Positions 29,800 to 38,725 of a stretch of 64,000 nucleotides of DNA are shown here, piece by piece. Origin of the DNA: Aliihoeflea aestuarii (GTDB lineage: Bacteria; Pseudomonadota; Alphaproteobacteria; Rhizobiales; Rhizobiaceae). Within the stretch, counting starts at the first letter, position 1, and every line of letters begins with the position of its first letter. Made by a program: the position numbers and the translations under genes. The stretch lies in the NCBI RefSeq assembly GCF_024105665.1, contig NZ_JAAAMK010000003.1, positions 372,001 through 436,000 of the forward strand, read 5' to 3'. The notes under the pieces were generated by a model that did no database searches, was not told the DNA's origin, and saw nothing but the letters and a program-made list of their open reading frames with translations.

Positions 29800-31836
29800 T
29801 CAACTCAAACCGCGCTTCTCCATCATCGCCTCCGCCGTCGGCATGCGACCCCGGAACGCGGTGTAAAGCTCCTCCGGGTCCTTCGAGCCGCCTGCCGAAT
29901 AGATATATTTGCGCAGCATCCCCGCCATCGCCGGGTCGAACGGGTTGCCGGTTTCCTCGAACGCCGCGAACGCGTCGGCGTCGAGCACTTCAGACCACAT
30001 GTAGGAATAATAGCCGGCAGAATAGCCGTCGCCCGAAAACACATGCAGGAATTGCGGTGTGCGGTGGCGCATGGCGATGGCGTCCGGCATCTGGAGCCGC
30101 GCCAGCGTCTCGGCTTCGAAAGCGGCCGGGTCGGCGGGGGCCTGGGCTTCGGCATGATAGGCCATGTCGACCAGCGCCGAAGCGGTGAACTCGACCGTCG
30201 CGAATCCTTGGCCGAAATTCTTCGCCGCCAGCATCTTGTCCAGAAGGTCCTGCGGGAGCGGCTTGCCGGTGCGATAATGCACGGCGTGTGCTTTCAGGAT
30301 TTCCGGCACGGTCAGCCAGTGCTCGTAAAGCTGCGATGGCAGTTCCACGAAGTCGCGCGAGACGGACGTTCCCGAAACGGACGGCCATGTCACGTCGGTC
30401 AGCATGCCGTGCAGCGCGTGGCCGAATTCATGGAACAGCGTGCGCGCGTCGTCCATCGACAGGAGCGCCGGTTCGCCCTTCGGCGGCTTGGCAAAATTCA
30501 TGACGTTGTAGATGATCGGCGTTTGGCCGCCATTCAGCCGGTAGCCCGATTGCAGCGAACTCATCCACGCGCCCGAGCGCTTCGACGCGCGGTTGAAATA
30601 ATCGCCGAGGAAAGTCGCGCGGTGCGAGCCGTCCGCATTCTTCACCTCGAAAACGCGCACGTCGGGATGCCATCCCGCAACGCCCTTCTTCTCCTCGAAA
30701 GTGACGCCGAAAAGCCGCGTCGCGACGTCGAACGCGGCCTCGATGATCCGGTCGAGCTGGAGATAAGGTTTCATCTCCGCATCGTCTAAAGCGTAGCGCT
30801 CGGCGCGCAGTTTCTCGGCATAATGCCTCCAGTCCCACGCGGCGAAGGCGTCGTTCGCGCCCGCCGCAGCCGCGAGACGTTCCAGTTCGCGCTGGTCCTC
30901 GGCGGCACGCGCCCGCGCCTTTTCCCAGACGGGTTCGAGCAAGCCAAGCACGGCGGAGGGCGTCTTCGCCATCGTGTCGTCGAGCTTGAGCGCGGCGTAG
31001 CTGTCATAGCCGAGCAGTTTCGCCTTTTCGGCCCGCAGCGCCAGCGTGCGCTTGACGAGATCGGCGTTGGTCTTTTCCCCGCGCGCGGTGAAGCCGCGCC
31101 AGGCTTTTTCGCGCAGGTCGCGGCGCGTCGAATAGGTCGTGAAGGGCTCGTAGATCGAGCGCGACAGCGTCACGGCGAACTGGCCTTGCCTGCCGCGCGC
31201 GGCGGCGGCCTCGGCCATCGCGTCCCTCAGAAATTCCGGCACACCGTCGAGGTCGGACGCATCGAGGAACAGCGCCCACTCGGCCTCGTCGGCGAGCACG
31301 TTCTGGCCGAACTGCGTGCCAAGCCCGGCGAGTTCCTCGTTGATCGCGCCGAGGCGCTCCTTGGCCGTATCGTCGAGCTTCGCGCCGGCTTTGACGAAAT
31401 GCTTCCAGGTCTTTTCCAGAACACGCTTCGTTTCAGCGTCGAGGCCGAGCGCGGCGCGTTTTTCGTAAAGTGCGTCGACCCGGGCAAAGAGCGCCGCGTT
31501 CATGTTGATGGCGGAGAAATGCCGCGCCATCTTCGGCGAAATCTCGCGCTCCATCTTCTGGATCGCCGGGTTGGTGTCCGCGCCGGCCTTGCACCAGAAC
31601 ACCGCTGAAACGCGGCCGAGCGGCTTTCCGCAAAGTTCGAGGGCCGCCAGCGTGTTTTCGATCGTCGCCTTGCCCGCAGCGCCCGCGATCGCGTCGATCT
31701 CGGCCATATGCGCGGCCAGCGCCGCTTCGAAGACCGGCCCGAAATCGTCGTCGGAAATCGCCTCGAAGGCAGGCAGGCCGAGCGGGCCGGTCCAATTGGT
31801 CAGCTTATGGGTGGCGAGATCGATCGTGGCCGTCAT
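29800..31836 (-). CDS. M3 family oligopeptidase (oligopeptidase A / dipeptidyl carboxypeptidase type)
   Basis: Encodes 678 residues. The zinc-binding motif is FHEFGHALHGML, with further family segments RSGAWMSSLQSG, SRDFVELPSQLYEHW and YSAGYYSYMWSEVL. M3 peptidases act on short peptides in the cytosol or periplasm; no signal peptide is evident, so the enzyme is probably cytosolic. ATG 31836 (MTATIDLATH) follows a GAGG ribosome-binding site and is preferred to a frame opening at 31869. It is divergent from the marR gene. Whether it is PrlC or Dcp cannot be decided. Confidence 0.92.
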   Translation of the reverse strand: MTATIDLATHKLTNWTGPLGLPAFEAISDDDFGPVFEAALAAHMAEIDAIAGAAGKATIENTLAALELCGKPLGRVSAVFWCKAGADTNPAIQKMEREISPKMARHFSAINMNAALFARVDALYEKRAALGLDAETKRVLEKTWKHFVKAGAKLDDTAKERLGAINEELAGLGTQFGQNVLADEAEWALFLDASDLDGVPEFLRDAMAEAAAARGRQGQFAVTLSRSIYEPFTTYSTRRDLREKAWRGFTARGEKTNADLVKRTLALRAEKAKLLGYDSYAALKLDDTMAKTPSAVLGLLEPVWEKARARAAEDQRELERLAAAAGANDAFAAWDWRHYAEKLRAERYALDDAEMKPYLQLDRIIEAAFDVATRLFGVTFEEKKGVAGWHPDVRVFEVKNADGSHRATFLGDYFNRASKRSGAWMSSLQSGYRLNGGQTPIIYNVMNFAKPPKGEPALLSMDDARTLFHEFGHALHGMLTDVTWPSVSGTSVSRDFVELPSQLYEHWLTVPEILKAHAVHYRTGKPLPQDLLDKMLAAKNFGQGFATVEFTASALVDMAYHAEAQAPADPAAFEAETLARLQMPDAIAMRHRTPQFLHVFSGDGYSAGYYSYMWSEVLDADAFAAFEETGNPFDPAMAGMLRKYIYSAGGSKDPEELYTAFRGRMPTAEAMMEKRGLS

Positions 31837-31940
31837 GGAAATCCTCGGGCTGGAAGTGATCACGCACATTTAGGACGACGAAAGCGGCATCGCAACGCGC
31901 CGCTTCTTGACGATGTCGGGCGAGGATACTAAGTCGGACG

Positions 31941-31963
31941 GATAATAAGGTTGTCTTATCATC
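31941..31963. promoter_or_regulatory. Palindromic operator directly before the MarR-family gene
   Basis: GATAATAAG (31941-31949) and CTTATCATC (31955-31963) form a 9-bp inverted repeat with one mismatch and a five-base centre. The second arm touches the ATG of the marR gene at 31964. MarR dimers bind such palindromes near their own promoters, so autoregulation of the marR-MFS pair is likely. The palindrome replaces a normal ribosome-binding site, so repression might also hinder translation start. Confidence 0.65.
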
Positions 31964-32431
31964 ATGTCCCGCACCATCGACCCCGAAAGCTTCGGCTTTC
32001 TCGTTACCGATATTGCGCGCCTCCTGCGCACCGATATGGACCGACGCATCGCCGCGTCCGGCATGGACCTGACGCCAGGCGAGGTGCGGCTGCTCGTGCA
32101 GGCGGCGCGTGCAGGCCAGGTGCGCCAGACGGTTCTGGCCGCGCGCATCGGCATCGAGGCGATGACCGTATCCGATTATGTCGACCGGCTGGAGGCGCGC
32201 GGCCTGATCGAGCGCCTGCCCGATCCGACCGACCGCCGCGCCAAGCTCGTCGCGCTGACCGACGCCGCCGACGCCATTCTCGATCAGGTGGTGATGTTCG
32301 GCAAGGAAACGCGTGAAAGCGCTTCGCAAGGCATCGCGCCGCAGGATTGGGACCGCGTTCTGGCCGCTCTCAAGATCGTTCGCTGCAATTTTTCGGATGC
32401 GCGGATCGAAGCGCGGAGCGCTGCCGAATGA
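31964..32431 (+). CDS. MarR family transcriptional regulator
   Basis: Encodes 155 residues of winged-helix type. GEVRLLVQAARAGQVRQTVL and AARIGIEAMTVSDYVDRLEA form the recognition helix region, and RGLIERLPDPTDRRAKLVALT is the wing with the DxRxK motif characteristic of MarR proteins. It should repress the downstream efflux gene until a small ligand binds. The stop overlaps the MFS start as ATGA, so both are made together. An operator-like palindrome lies at its start. Confidence 0.92.
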   Translation: MSRTIDPESFGFLVTDIARLLRTDMDRRIAASGMDLTPGEVRLLVQAARAGQVRQTVLAARIGIEAMTVSDYVDRLEARGLIERLPDPTDRRAKLVALTDAADAILDQVVMFGKETRESASQGIAPQDWDRVLAALKIVRCNFSDARIEARSAAE

Positions 32432-33690
32432 ACGTGCAGACGACACAGCCCGTCGCCCCCGCGCCGGTCATGAGCGAATTGCGCGTGTCGATCATCGGCG
32501 CGATGCTGGTCGCCATCGGGCCGATCTCGATGGCCCTGTTCACGCCGGCGATGCCCGAAATCGTCAACGCGTTCGGCACGACCGATGCTGCGGTGGCGAT
32601 GACCCTGTCGCTCTATTTCGCCGGCTTCGCCTTCGCGCAGCTCGTCTGCGGCCCCTTGTCGGACGGCTATGGGCGCAAGCCCGTCACCATCGCCTTCATG
32701 GGCATCTATCTCGTGGCGACCGTCGCCGCCATCCTCGCGCCGACCATCGAACTTCTGATCGCCTCACGGTTCATCCAGGGCGTGGGCGCCGCCGTCGGCG
32801 TCGCCATCGCGCGCGCCATCGTGCGCGACCTCTTCACAAGCGAGCGTTCGGCGCGGATCATGAACCTCATCGGCATGATCCTCGGCATCGGGCCGGCGCT
32901 GTCGCCGACCATCGGCGGCGTGGCGACCGAGCTTTTCGGCTGGCACTCGATCTTCGCCTTCATGCTTCTCTTCGGCGTCGCGATCATCTTGATGGTCAAG
33001 TTCGCGATGACGGAAACGGTCGTGCGCGATCCCTCGCGCATCAAGCCGCGCGCGCTGTTGCGCTCTTACCGCGCGCTCGCCACCAGCGGCTATTTCATGT
33101 GGTCGAGCCTCGTCCTCGGCGGGTCCGTCGGTGCGCTCTATACGCTGGCGACGCTGCTTCCCTTCGTGCTGATGGATCGTGTCGGCCTCACGCCGACGCA
33201 GTTCGGCATCGGCATGCTGATGCAGTCGGGAGCGTTCTTCCTCGGCTCCGTCGTGATGCGGCGGCTGATGGGCCGCCACAGCGCTTATCGTCTGGTCAGG
33301 CCCGGCCTGTGGTTCATCGCGGTCGGCAGCCTGCTGCTCTTCGTGGGGCTGCACATCGTCGAGCCGAGCTTTTTGTGGGTGATGGGGCCGGTCGGCGTCT
33401 ATGCGTTCGGCATCGCCTTCGTCATGCCGGCCATGTCCACCGCGGCGCTCGCGCCCTATCCGCACATGGCGGGTGCCGCGGCTTCGCTCAGCGGGTTTCT
33501 CCAAATGGGCGGCGGTCTTGCCGGCGGCGTGATCGCCGCTCTGGTCGGCGATCCGATCACCGGCATCAGCACCGTCATCCCCGGCATGGGGTTCTTCGCG
33601 ATCCTGTCCTGGTATCTGTGGAGCCGCTATCCCGAACCGGCGCTGGCACGCACGGTCATCACGCAGCCCCCCGTGCCGCCGGCCGAGTAG
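32428..33690 (+). CDS. MFS drug-resistance transporter, Bcr/CflA family
   Basis: Encodes 420 residues with about twelve transmembrane segments. The Bcr/CflA marks are MALFTPAMPEI in helix 1, the loop 2-3 motif GPLSDGYGRKPV, and RFIQGVGAAVGVAIARAIVRD (motif C region, shown as two parts of one helix: RFIQGVGAA and ARAIVRDL). Such proteins export chloramphenicol-like, sulfonamide-like or other small compounds by proton antiport. Its regulator is the overlapping marR gene. The specific substrate is unknown. It converges with the carbonic anhydrase gene with only 3 bp between stops. Confidence 0.9.
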   Translation: MNVQTTQPVAPAPVMSELRVSIIGAMLVAIGPISMALFTPAMPEIVNAFGTTDAAVAMTLSLYFAGFAFAQLVCGPLSDGYGRKPVTIAFMGIYLVATVAAILAPTIELLIASRFIQGVGAAVGVAIARAIVRDLFTSERSARIMNLIGMILGIGPALSPTIGGVATELFGWHSIFAFMLLFGVAIILMVKFAMTETVVRDPSRIKPRALLRSYRALATSGYFMWSSLVLGGSVGALYTLATLLPFVLMDRVGLTPTQFGIGMLMQSGAFFLGSVVMRRLMGRHSAYRLVRPGLWFIAVGSLLLFVGLHIVEPSFLWVMGPVGVYAFGIAFVMPAMSTAALAPYPHMAGAAASLSGFLQMGGGLAGGVIAALVGDPITGISTVIPGMGFFAILSWYLWSRYPEPALARTVITQPPVPPAE

Positions 33691-33693
33691 CCA

Positions 33694-34326
33694 TCAGGCC
33701 GGGCGCTCGAAATCGCCGGTCGCCGGGTCCATCGCCCACAACTCGCCCGACGAGATGTCGAACCACGCGCCGTGGAGCGAAAGCTTTCCGCCGTCCTCGA
33801 GCGCCGCGACATAGGGGAAGCTGCGCAGGTTCTGCAGGGACAGGCGTACCGAGATGCGCTCCAGCGCCGTCTGACGTTCCGACTGGGTCATCGCGTCGTT
33901 GCCGGCTACAGCCTGTGCGGCCGCCGAAATCTGGCTCATCCACTGACCGATGAAATCGCTCGGCGAAAGCGGTTCAAGCATCGGGTTGAGCGCTGCTGAG
34001 ATGCCGCCGCAGCGGCCATGGCCGAGCACCACGATATGCTTGATCCTGAGCGCCTGCACCGCGAATTCGAGTGCCGCCGAAGTCGCGTGCCGCTTGTCGT
34101 CCGGCTCGTAGGGAGGCACGAGATTGGCGACGTTGCGCACGACGAACAATTCGCCCGGATTGGCGTTGAAGATCGTCTCGGGCGCGGCGCGGCTGTCGCA
34201 GCAGGCGATCACCATCGTCTCGGGCTTCTGCCCTTCCGTGGCGAGAGTGCGGTAGCGTTCGCTTTCGTAGCGACCGTCCATAAATTCGCGATAGCCCGCG
34301 AGAAGGCTTTCCGGCAGATGGGTCAT
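33694..34326 (-). CDS. Beta-class carbonic anhydrase
   Basis: Encodes 210 residues. The zinc ligands and catalytic dyad of beta carbonic anhydrases are present: Cys42, Asp44 and Arg46 in ACCDSRAAP, and His103 and Cys106 in VLGHGRCGGI. VVRNVANLVPPYE is another family mark. The enzyme interconverts CO2 and bicarbonate to supply carboxylases. The start MTHLPESLLAGYREFMDG is typical of the alphaproteobacterial group. No co-directional neighbour is close, so it is probably monocistronic. Confidence 0.95.
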   Translation of the reverse strand: MTHLPESLLAGYREFMDGRYESERYRTLATEGQKPETMVIACCDSRAAPETIFNANPGELFVVRNVANLVPPYEPDDKRHATSAALEFAVQALRIKHIVVLGHGRCGGISAALNPMLEPLSPSDFIGQWMSQISAAAQAVAGNDAMTQSERQTALERISVRLSLQNLRSFPYVAALEDGGKLSLHGAWFDISSGELWAMDPATGDFERPA

Positions 34327-34434
34327 GGGTCTGGATTAGGCGGAAAAATCCGCGTCATCAACGGCTATTTGCGCAGTATCTTGCATGAAACCTCGATCCC
34401 CCCTGCGAAGCGAGGGAGGGCGCACAAAGCCAGC

Positions 34435-35193
34435 TCACGTCCAGATGGCGATCTGAACACCGTGCGCGTCTTTCAAGGGCGGATCTGGAAACGGCACCGC
34501 CTTGCCCGCCGCGAAGCGCTCGGCAACCAGAAACACCGCGCAGGCGTCGAGGAAGTCATCGGCGCCCGCGCCGCGCGGGCAGGGCGCTTTGAGCGCGGCA
34601 CGGTCGATGCCGCACCGCGCCAGAAGCACGCGCCGCTCGTCCATGCCTGCCGGGCTGACGCGACCCTTCACCTTCTTCGGCAAAGCCATGTGCTGCTCGC
34701 CGTTGAGCCGCCAGAACGCCGCTTCGGGATGGGATTCGATAATGCGGCCCTGCAGATCGGGCCACGCGATCAGCAGCGCATCGATCTCCCTGATCTTGGC
34801 GAAAAGCGCGAAGGCTTGAATGGAAACCCCGCGCGGCGGAATGGACGTCGCTTTGGCGATCCCGCTCGCCTTGCGGTGGTCGTCGTACCATTTGTCGAGC
34901 GTCGTGAACGGATCGGTCGCCGCGTAAACGGCCGCGCGGGAGGGAATGGAGAATACGCTCGACTGGCGCTGCCCCAGATGCTTGCGAACAAGCATTTCCG
35001 GGCCGCGTCCGCCGCCCTCGATACGGTCCGGCAGGCCGATCGGCATGTCCACGGCGATGATGGCGTCATGTGGATAGTGTGCGACCAGCGCCTCGAATGT
35101 CCGATGGATGCGGGTTTCGATTTCGCCGCCATTGTTGCGGCTGACCGCGATCCAGCCTGCCTTGCAGCCATCGACGCCGACGCAGATCGGCAT
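34435..35193 (-). CDS. DUF429 domain protein
   Basis: Encodes 252 residues of the DUF429 family. The N-terminus CVGVDGCKAGWIAV and the segment IIAVDMPIGLPDR carry the conserved aspartates of an RNase H-like fold, and GADDFLDACAVFLVAE near the end adds the last one. DUF429 is thought to be a nuclease-like family; no reaction is established. Its start codon directly follows the pdxY stop (no gap), so the two are in one operon, with the M20 hydrolase and a small membrane protein upstream. Confidence 0.85.
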   Translation of the reverse strand: MPICVGVDGCKAGWIAVSRNNGGEIETRIHRTFEALVAHYPHDAIIAVDMPIGLPDRIEGGGRGPEMLVRKHLGQRQSSVFSIPSRAAVYAATDPFTTLDKWYDDHRKASGIAKATSIPPRGVSIQAFALFAKIREIDALLIAWPDLQGRIIESHPEAAFWRLNGEQHMALPKKVKGRVSPAGMDERRVLLARCGIDRAALKAPCPRGAGADDFLDACAVFLVAERFAAGKAVPFPDPPLKDAHGVQIAIWT

Positions 35194-36030
35194 CTAGAGC
35201 GAAACCGTTTCCGGCTGCGTGCGCGGCTTGCGCAGGAGTTCGGCGTCGGTCTCCAGCATCAGTTCGTCGCTGCCGCGCGATACGGCGGCGGCGAGGCAGT
35301 CGAAGACGCTCGCCGTCGTTTTTGCCAGCGCCTCACGCGGGGCGAGTCCATCGAGGCGATGCGCGAGAATGAGTGCGGCGGTCATGTCGCCGAGACCGTT
35401 CGGCGGGCGCTCGATCACATCATGGGCGGCGAGCCACGCACCACCGGCTTCGACCAGAAGATTGCCGATACGGCCATCGCCGGCCGGGGCGGATGTGACG
35501 ACCATCGCGGCCGGGCCGGCGCTTCTTGCAGCTTCGATCATTGTCGCGCGGTCGGTGGACACGCTACCCGCCAGCCAGTCGAGTTCGTAGCGGTTCGGCG
35601 TTGCGATGTCGGCCAGCGGCAGCAGCATGTCGCGGATCGCCTCGGCGGTCGCTTCGGGCACATAGAGCCCGCCCCGGTCGCCGATGACCGGATCGCAGAC
35701 ATGCAGCGCGGCGGGGTTCTTCGCCTTCACCGCCTTTATCAGCCGTGCGACCGGCCCAGCCTGTACGGCATCGCCGAGATACCCCGTCAGGACACCGCCG
35801 ACCTCGCCCAGCCACGGCGCGCGCTCGAGATCGGCAAGGAGGGCCGCGAACGCCTCGCCGGGCGGCACGATCCGCGTTGCCGGTCCATGGCCCGGATGCC
35901 AGGGCAAGGTCACGGTCGGCACCGCCCAGACCGGAAAGCCGAGCGCTTCCAGCGCGAAGACGGCGGCACGGTTACCGACCGTGCCGCGCACGACATGGCT
36001 GGAAATCACGATGATTGCGGGCTTCGTCAT
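35194..36030 (-). CDS. pdxY: Pyridoxal kinase
   Basis: Encodes 278 residues of the ribokinase-like PdxY/PdxK family. ISSHVVRGTVGNRAAVFALE is the usual substrate-binding start, VCDPVIGDRGGLYV lies centrally, TPNRYELDWLAG follows, and PPNGLGDMTAALILAH holds the GxGD catalytic Asp. It phosphorylates pyridoxal to pyridoxal 5'-phosphate in vitamin B6 salvage. It is the third gene of a minus-strand operon (M20 hydrolase, small membrane protein, pdxY, DUF429), with 7 bp to the membrane protein. Confidence 0.93.
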   Translation of the reverse strand: MTKPAIIVISSHVVRGTVGNRAAVFALEALGFPVWAVPTVTLPWHPGHGPATRIVPPGEAFAALLADLERAPWLGEVGGVLTGYLGDAVQAGPVARLIKAVKAKNPAALHVCDPVIGDRGGLYVPEATAEAIRDMLLPLADIATPNRYELDWLAGSVSTDRATMIEAARSAGPAAMVVTSAPAGDGRIGNLLVEAGGAWLAAHDVIERPPNGLGDMTAALILAHRLDGLAPREALAKTTASVFDCLAAAVSRGSDELMLETDAELLRKPRTQPETVSL

Positions 36031-36037
36031 GCCGCTC

Positions 36038-36265
36038 TCAGCCGCCGGTGATGATGGAGAACAAGGACCACAACAGGATCAGCAGGATCACGACGCCCAT
36101 GGCGCGGCCGATCCGTGTGCCCCAGACCTCAGCCCAGTCGTTCTGGTCCGCGTCTCGCCCCTCCATGTGGTCGCGCACGCGCTGCGCCATGGTGGCTTCG
36201 GTTTCCTGTCCGACGCGGTTGATGATGCGGCGCGATTCGCGCTTGTCGTTGTCGTCCTGGCTCAT
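36038..36265 (-). CDS. Small single-pass membrane protein, unknown function
   Basis: Encodes 75 residues: a charged N-terminal part with DDNDKRESRR and RVRDHMEGRDADQND, then one hydrophobic helix GVVILLILLWSLFSII at the C-terminus, a tail-anchored layout. No known family was recognised. Its ATG overlaps the stop of the M20 hydrolase as ATGA and it ends 7 bp before pdxY, so it is translated with them. Charge distribution suggests the polar part stays in the cytoplasm. Confidence 0.75.
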   Translation of the reverse strand: MSQDDNDKRESRRIINRVGQETEATMAQRVRDHMEGRDADQNDWAEVWGTRIGRAMGVVILLILLWSLFSIITGG

Positions 36266-37425
36266 GGTGAGAGCTTTCCTTCGACCAGCCTGATCCAGTA
36301 GCTGACGCCCGCCGGTATCGCCTCGTCGGAAAAATCATAGGCGGGATGGTGAAGACCCGCCGACGCGCCGTTGCCCAGGAAGACCAGCGTTCCGGGCCTG
36401 CGGTCCAGCATGTGCGAGAAATCCTCGCCGGCCATCACCGGAACCGTCTCGGCATCGACGCGCGCGTCGCCGACGACCTCGCGGGCGATGCGCGTGCAAA
36501 ACGCCGCCTCGTCGGTATCGTTTTCGGTGACGGGGATCGACTGGTTGTAGTCCACTTCCACGCGCGCGCCGGCAGCTTCGGCGGTCTTCGTCGCGATGGC
36601 GGTGACGCGCTCTTCGATGTGGCGCGCGTCCGCCATCGACAGCGCCCGCGCCGTGCCCCATAATTCGATCGCTTCGGGAATGATGTTGTCGGCGGTGCCG
36701 CCCGCGAATCTCGTGACGGTCACGACGGCGGGTGCGATCGGGTCGACCGTGCGCGACACGATGGTCTGCAATGCGCCGACGATCTGCGCGCCCACGACGA
36801 TCGGATCGATGGTCGTGTGCGGCCGCGCCGCGTGCCCGCCGCGCCCGTGGATCCGGATGGTGAACTTGGCCGACGCCGCCATGATCGCACCGCGCTTCAG
36901 CGCGATGTCGCCGACGGGAATGCCGGGCATGTTGTGCATCCCGTAGACATGGGAGATACCGAACCGGTCGAACAGGCCGTCCTCGATCATCGCGCGCGCG
37001 CCGCTGCCGATTTCTTCCGCCGGCTGGAACACGAGCACGACGTTTCCTTTGAAATTGCGCGTCTCGGCCAGGTATTTCGCCGCGCCGAGCAGCATGGCCG
37101 TATGCCCGTCATGGCCGCAGGCATGCATCGCGCCTTCGATCGTCGAGGCATGGGGCTGGCCGCCCGCCTCCACGATCGGCAGCGCGTCCATGTCGGCGCG
37201 CAGCGCGATTGCGGGGCCGTCGCCATGGCGGCCGCGAATGACGGCGACCACGCCGGTCTGCCCGACGCCGCGATGGATTTCGTTTACGCCGAATTCCTCC
37301 AGCCGCCGCGCGACGAATTCGGCCGTCTGATGCACCTCGAAGCCGATTTCGGGGTGCTGGTGCAGATGCCGCCGCCAGAAGGCGATTTCGTCATACATGT
37401 CGCTGACGCGGTTGAGGATGGGCAT
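36262..37425 (-). CDS. M20 family amidohydrolase (hippurate hydrolase / aminoacylase type)
   Basis: Encodes 387 residues of the M20D family. Metal and catalytic motifs are RRHLHQHPEIGFE, ALRADMDALPI, MHACGHDGHTAMLLG and VFQPAEEIGSGA; the dimerisation domain begins RGGHAARPHTTIDP and the last ligand is in LHHPAYDFSDEAI. These enzymes release amino acids from N-acyl derivatives such as hippurate. It is the first gene of the operon with the small membrane protein, pdxY and DUF429, and is divergent from pncA. The actual substrate is unknown. Confidence 0.9.
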   Translation of the reverse strand: MPILNRVSDMYDEIAFWRRHLHQHPEIGFEVHQTAEFVARRLEEFGVNEIHRGVGQTGVVAVIRGRHGDGPAIALRADMDALPIVEAGGQPHASTIEGAMHACGHDGHTAMLLGAAKYLAETRNFKGNVVLVFQPAEEIGSGARAMIEDGLFDRFGISHVYGMHNMPGIPVGDIALKRGAIMAASAKFTIRIHGRGGHAARPHTTIDPIVVGAQIVGALQTIVSRTVDPIAPAVVTVTRFAGGTADNIIPEAIELWGTARALSMADARHIEERVTAIATKTAEAAGARVEVDYNQSIPVTENDTDEAAFCTRIAREVVGDARVDAETVPVMAGEDFSHMLDRRPGTLVFLGNGASAGLHHPAYDFSDEAIPAGVSYWIRLVEGKLSP

Positions 37426-37544
37426 GAAGGGCTCCGTTGTGTCGCGCCGACCCTAGCCAGCATCGGGTGACGTTGGAACCGAAAAGATTGCCGCGTCACC
37501 GCCCTGCCGTTACGGTGCGGCCCGTCGCACAAGAGGAGACAGGC

Positions 37545-38144
37545 ATGGCCGAGGAAGCGTTGATCGTCATCGACGTGCAGAACGATTTTTGCCCCGGCGG
37601 CGCGCTCGCCGTCGAGGGCGGCGAAGAGATCGTGCCGGTCGTCAACCGTATGATCGAGGCGACCCCGCATGTAATCCTGACGCAGGACTGGCACCCCGCC
37701 GGCCATTCGAGCTTTGCCTCGCGTCATAACGGAAAGACCCCGTTCGAGACGGTCGAGGCCGATTACGGGCCGCAGACGCTGTGGCCCGACCATTGCGTCC
37801 AGGGCACGAAGGGCGCCGCTTTTCATCCCGAACTCGAGTGGACGCGCGCCGAACTGATCGTGCGCAAGGGCTTTCGCCCCGGCATCGATTCCTATTCCGC
37901 CTTTTTCGAGAACGACCGCAAGACGCCGACCGGGCTCGGCGGCTATCTGAAGGAGCGCGGCATTTCGAAACTGACGCTCGTCGGCCTCGCCACCGATTTC
38001 TGCGTCGCCTATTCGGCGCTCGACGCCGTGCGGCTCGGCTTTTCGGTCACTGTCGCGATGGAAGCCTGTCGCGCCATCGATCTCGGCGGCTCGCTGGCGG
38101 CGATGATCGGAGAGATGGAAAAGGCAGGGGTACGGCTGTCATGA
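37545..38144 (+). CDS. pncA: Nicotinamidase / pyrazinamidase
   Basis: Encodes 199 residues. The catalytic triad is Asp10 (VIDVQNDF), Lys108 (VRKGF) and Cys153 (ATDFCVAYSA); the metal site is Asp48, His50 (QDWHPAGH) and His83. It deamidates nicotinamide to nicotinate for NAD salvage. ATG 37545 follows an AGAGGAGA ribosome-binding site. The stop overlaps the start of a small secreted protein (ATGA), so they are co-translated. It is divergent from the M20 hydrolase. Confidence 0.95.
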   Translation: MAEEALIVIDVQNDFCPGGALAVEGGEEIVPVVNRMIEATPHVILTQDWHPAGHSSFASRHNGKTPFETVEADYGPQTLWPDHCVQGTKGAAFHPELEWTRAELIVRKGFRPGIDSYSAFFENDRKTPTGLGGYLKERGISKLTLVGLATDFCVAYSALDAVRLGFSVTVAMEACRAIDLGGSLAAMIGEMEKAGVRLS

Positions 38145-38725
38145 TGCGCGCTCTTCTCATCGCCGCAAGCCTTCTGTGCGCCACCGTCGCTCGCGCCGAA
38201 ATCGTCTCCGAATACACGGAATTCGACGGCTATGACGACTGCACGGCCTATCGCGGCTCGGAGCCAGGCGAAGGCGACTGGGCGGACCTCGTCTGCGCCG
38301 GCTATCAGGGCTACCCCGTCATCCTCGCCTACACCGATTTGCGCTACACCGCCTTTTACGGCTTTCCGCCGGAAGGCGACATGCCGCGCCAGGCGGGGTT
38401 CCACCCTTTCAATCGTCCAGGTTCCCGGATCGAATGGCGCATCGACCGGCAGGAGCGCACGGAAGCACCGTTCGCCGCCATTCAGCGCTGGTTCGCCAGC
38501 ACCGGCGAGGAGGGAGCGCGCGATCTCGAAATCCTCGCCGTCAGCAAGGTTGCGACCATCAAGGACCGGACGGGATGTTTCGTCGGCTTCGTCATGGCGA
38601 CCGGAAACGCACAGGCCAACGAGGAAGCCCGGCAACTGGCTGACGAGACCACACGCGATTTCGATTGCGCGTCGGACGAGCGCGTCATCGCCGATCCGGC
38701 GATAAGGGCTCTGGTTTCAGGCTGA
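38141..38725 (+). CDS. Secreted protein of unknown function, 194 residues
   Basis: Begins with a clear signal peptide (MMRALLIAASLLCATVARA, cleavage before EIVSE). The mature part has four or more cysteines (DDCTAYRG, LVCAGYQG, RTGCFVG, DFDCAS), which could form two disulfides in the periplasm. No family was recognised with confidence. ATG 38141 overlaps the pncA stop, placing it in a two-gene operon. Its 3' end overlaps the convergent methyltransferase gene by 9 bp. Confidence 0.75.
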   Translation: MMRALLIAASLLCATVARAEIVSEYTEFDGYDDCTAYRGSEPGEGDWADLVCAGYQGYPVILAYTDLRYTAFYGFPPEGDMPRQAGFHPFNRPGSRIEWRIDRQERTEAPFAAIQRWFASTGEEGARDLEILAVSKVATIKDRTGCFVGFVMATGNAQANEEARQLADETTRDFDCASDERVIADPAIRALVSG

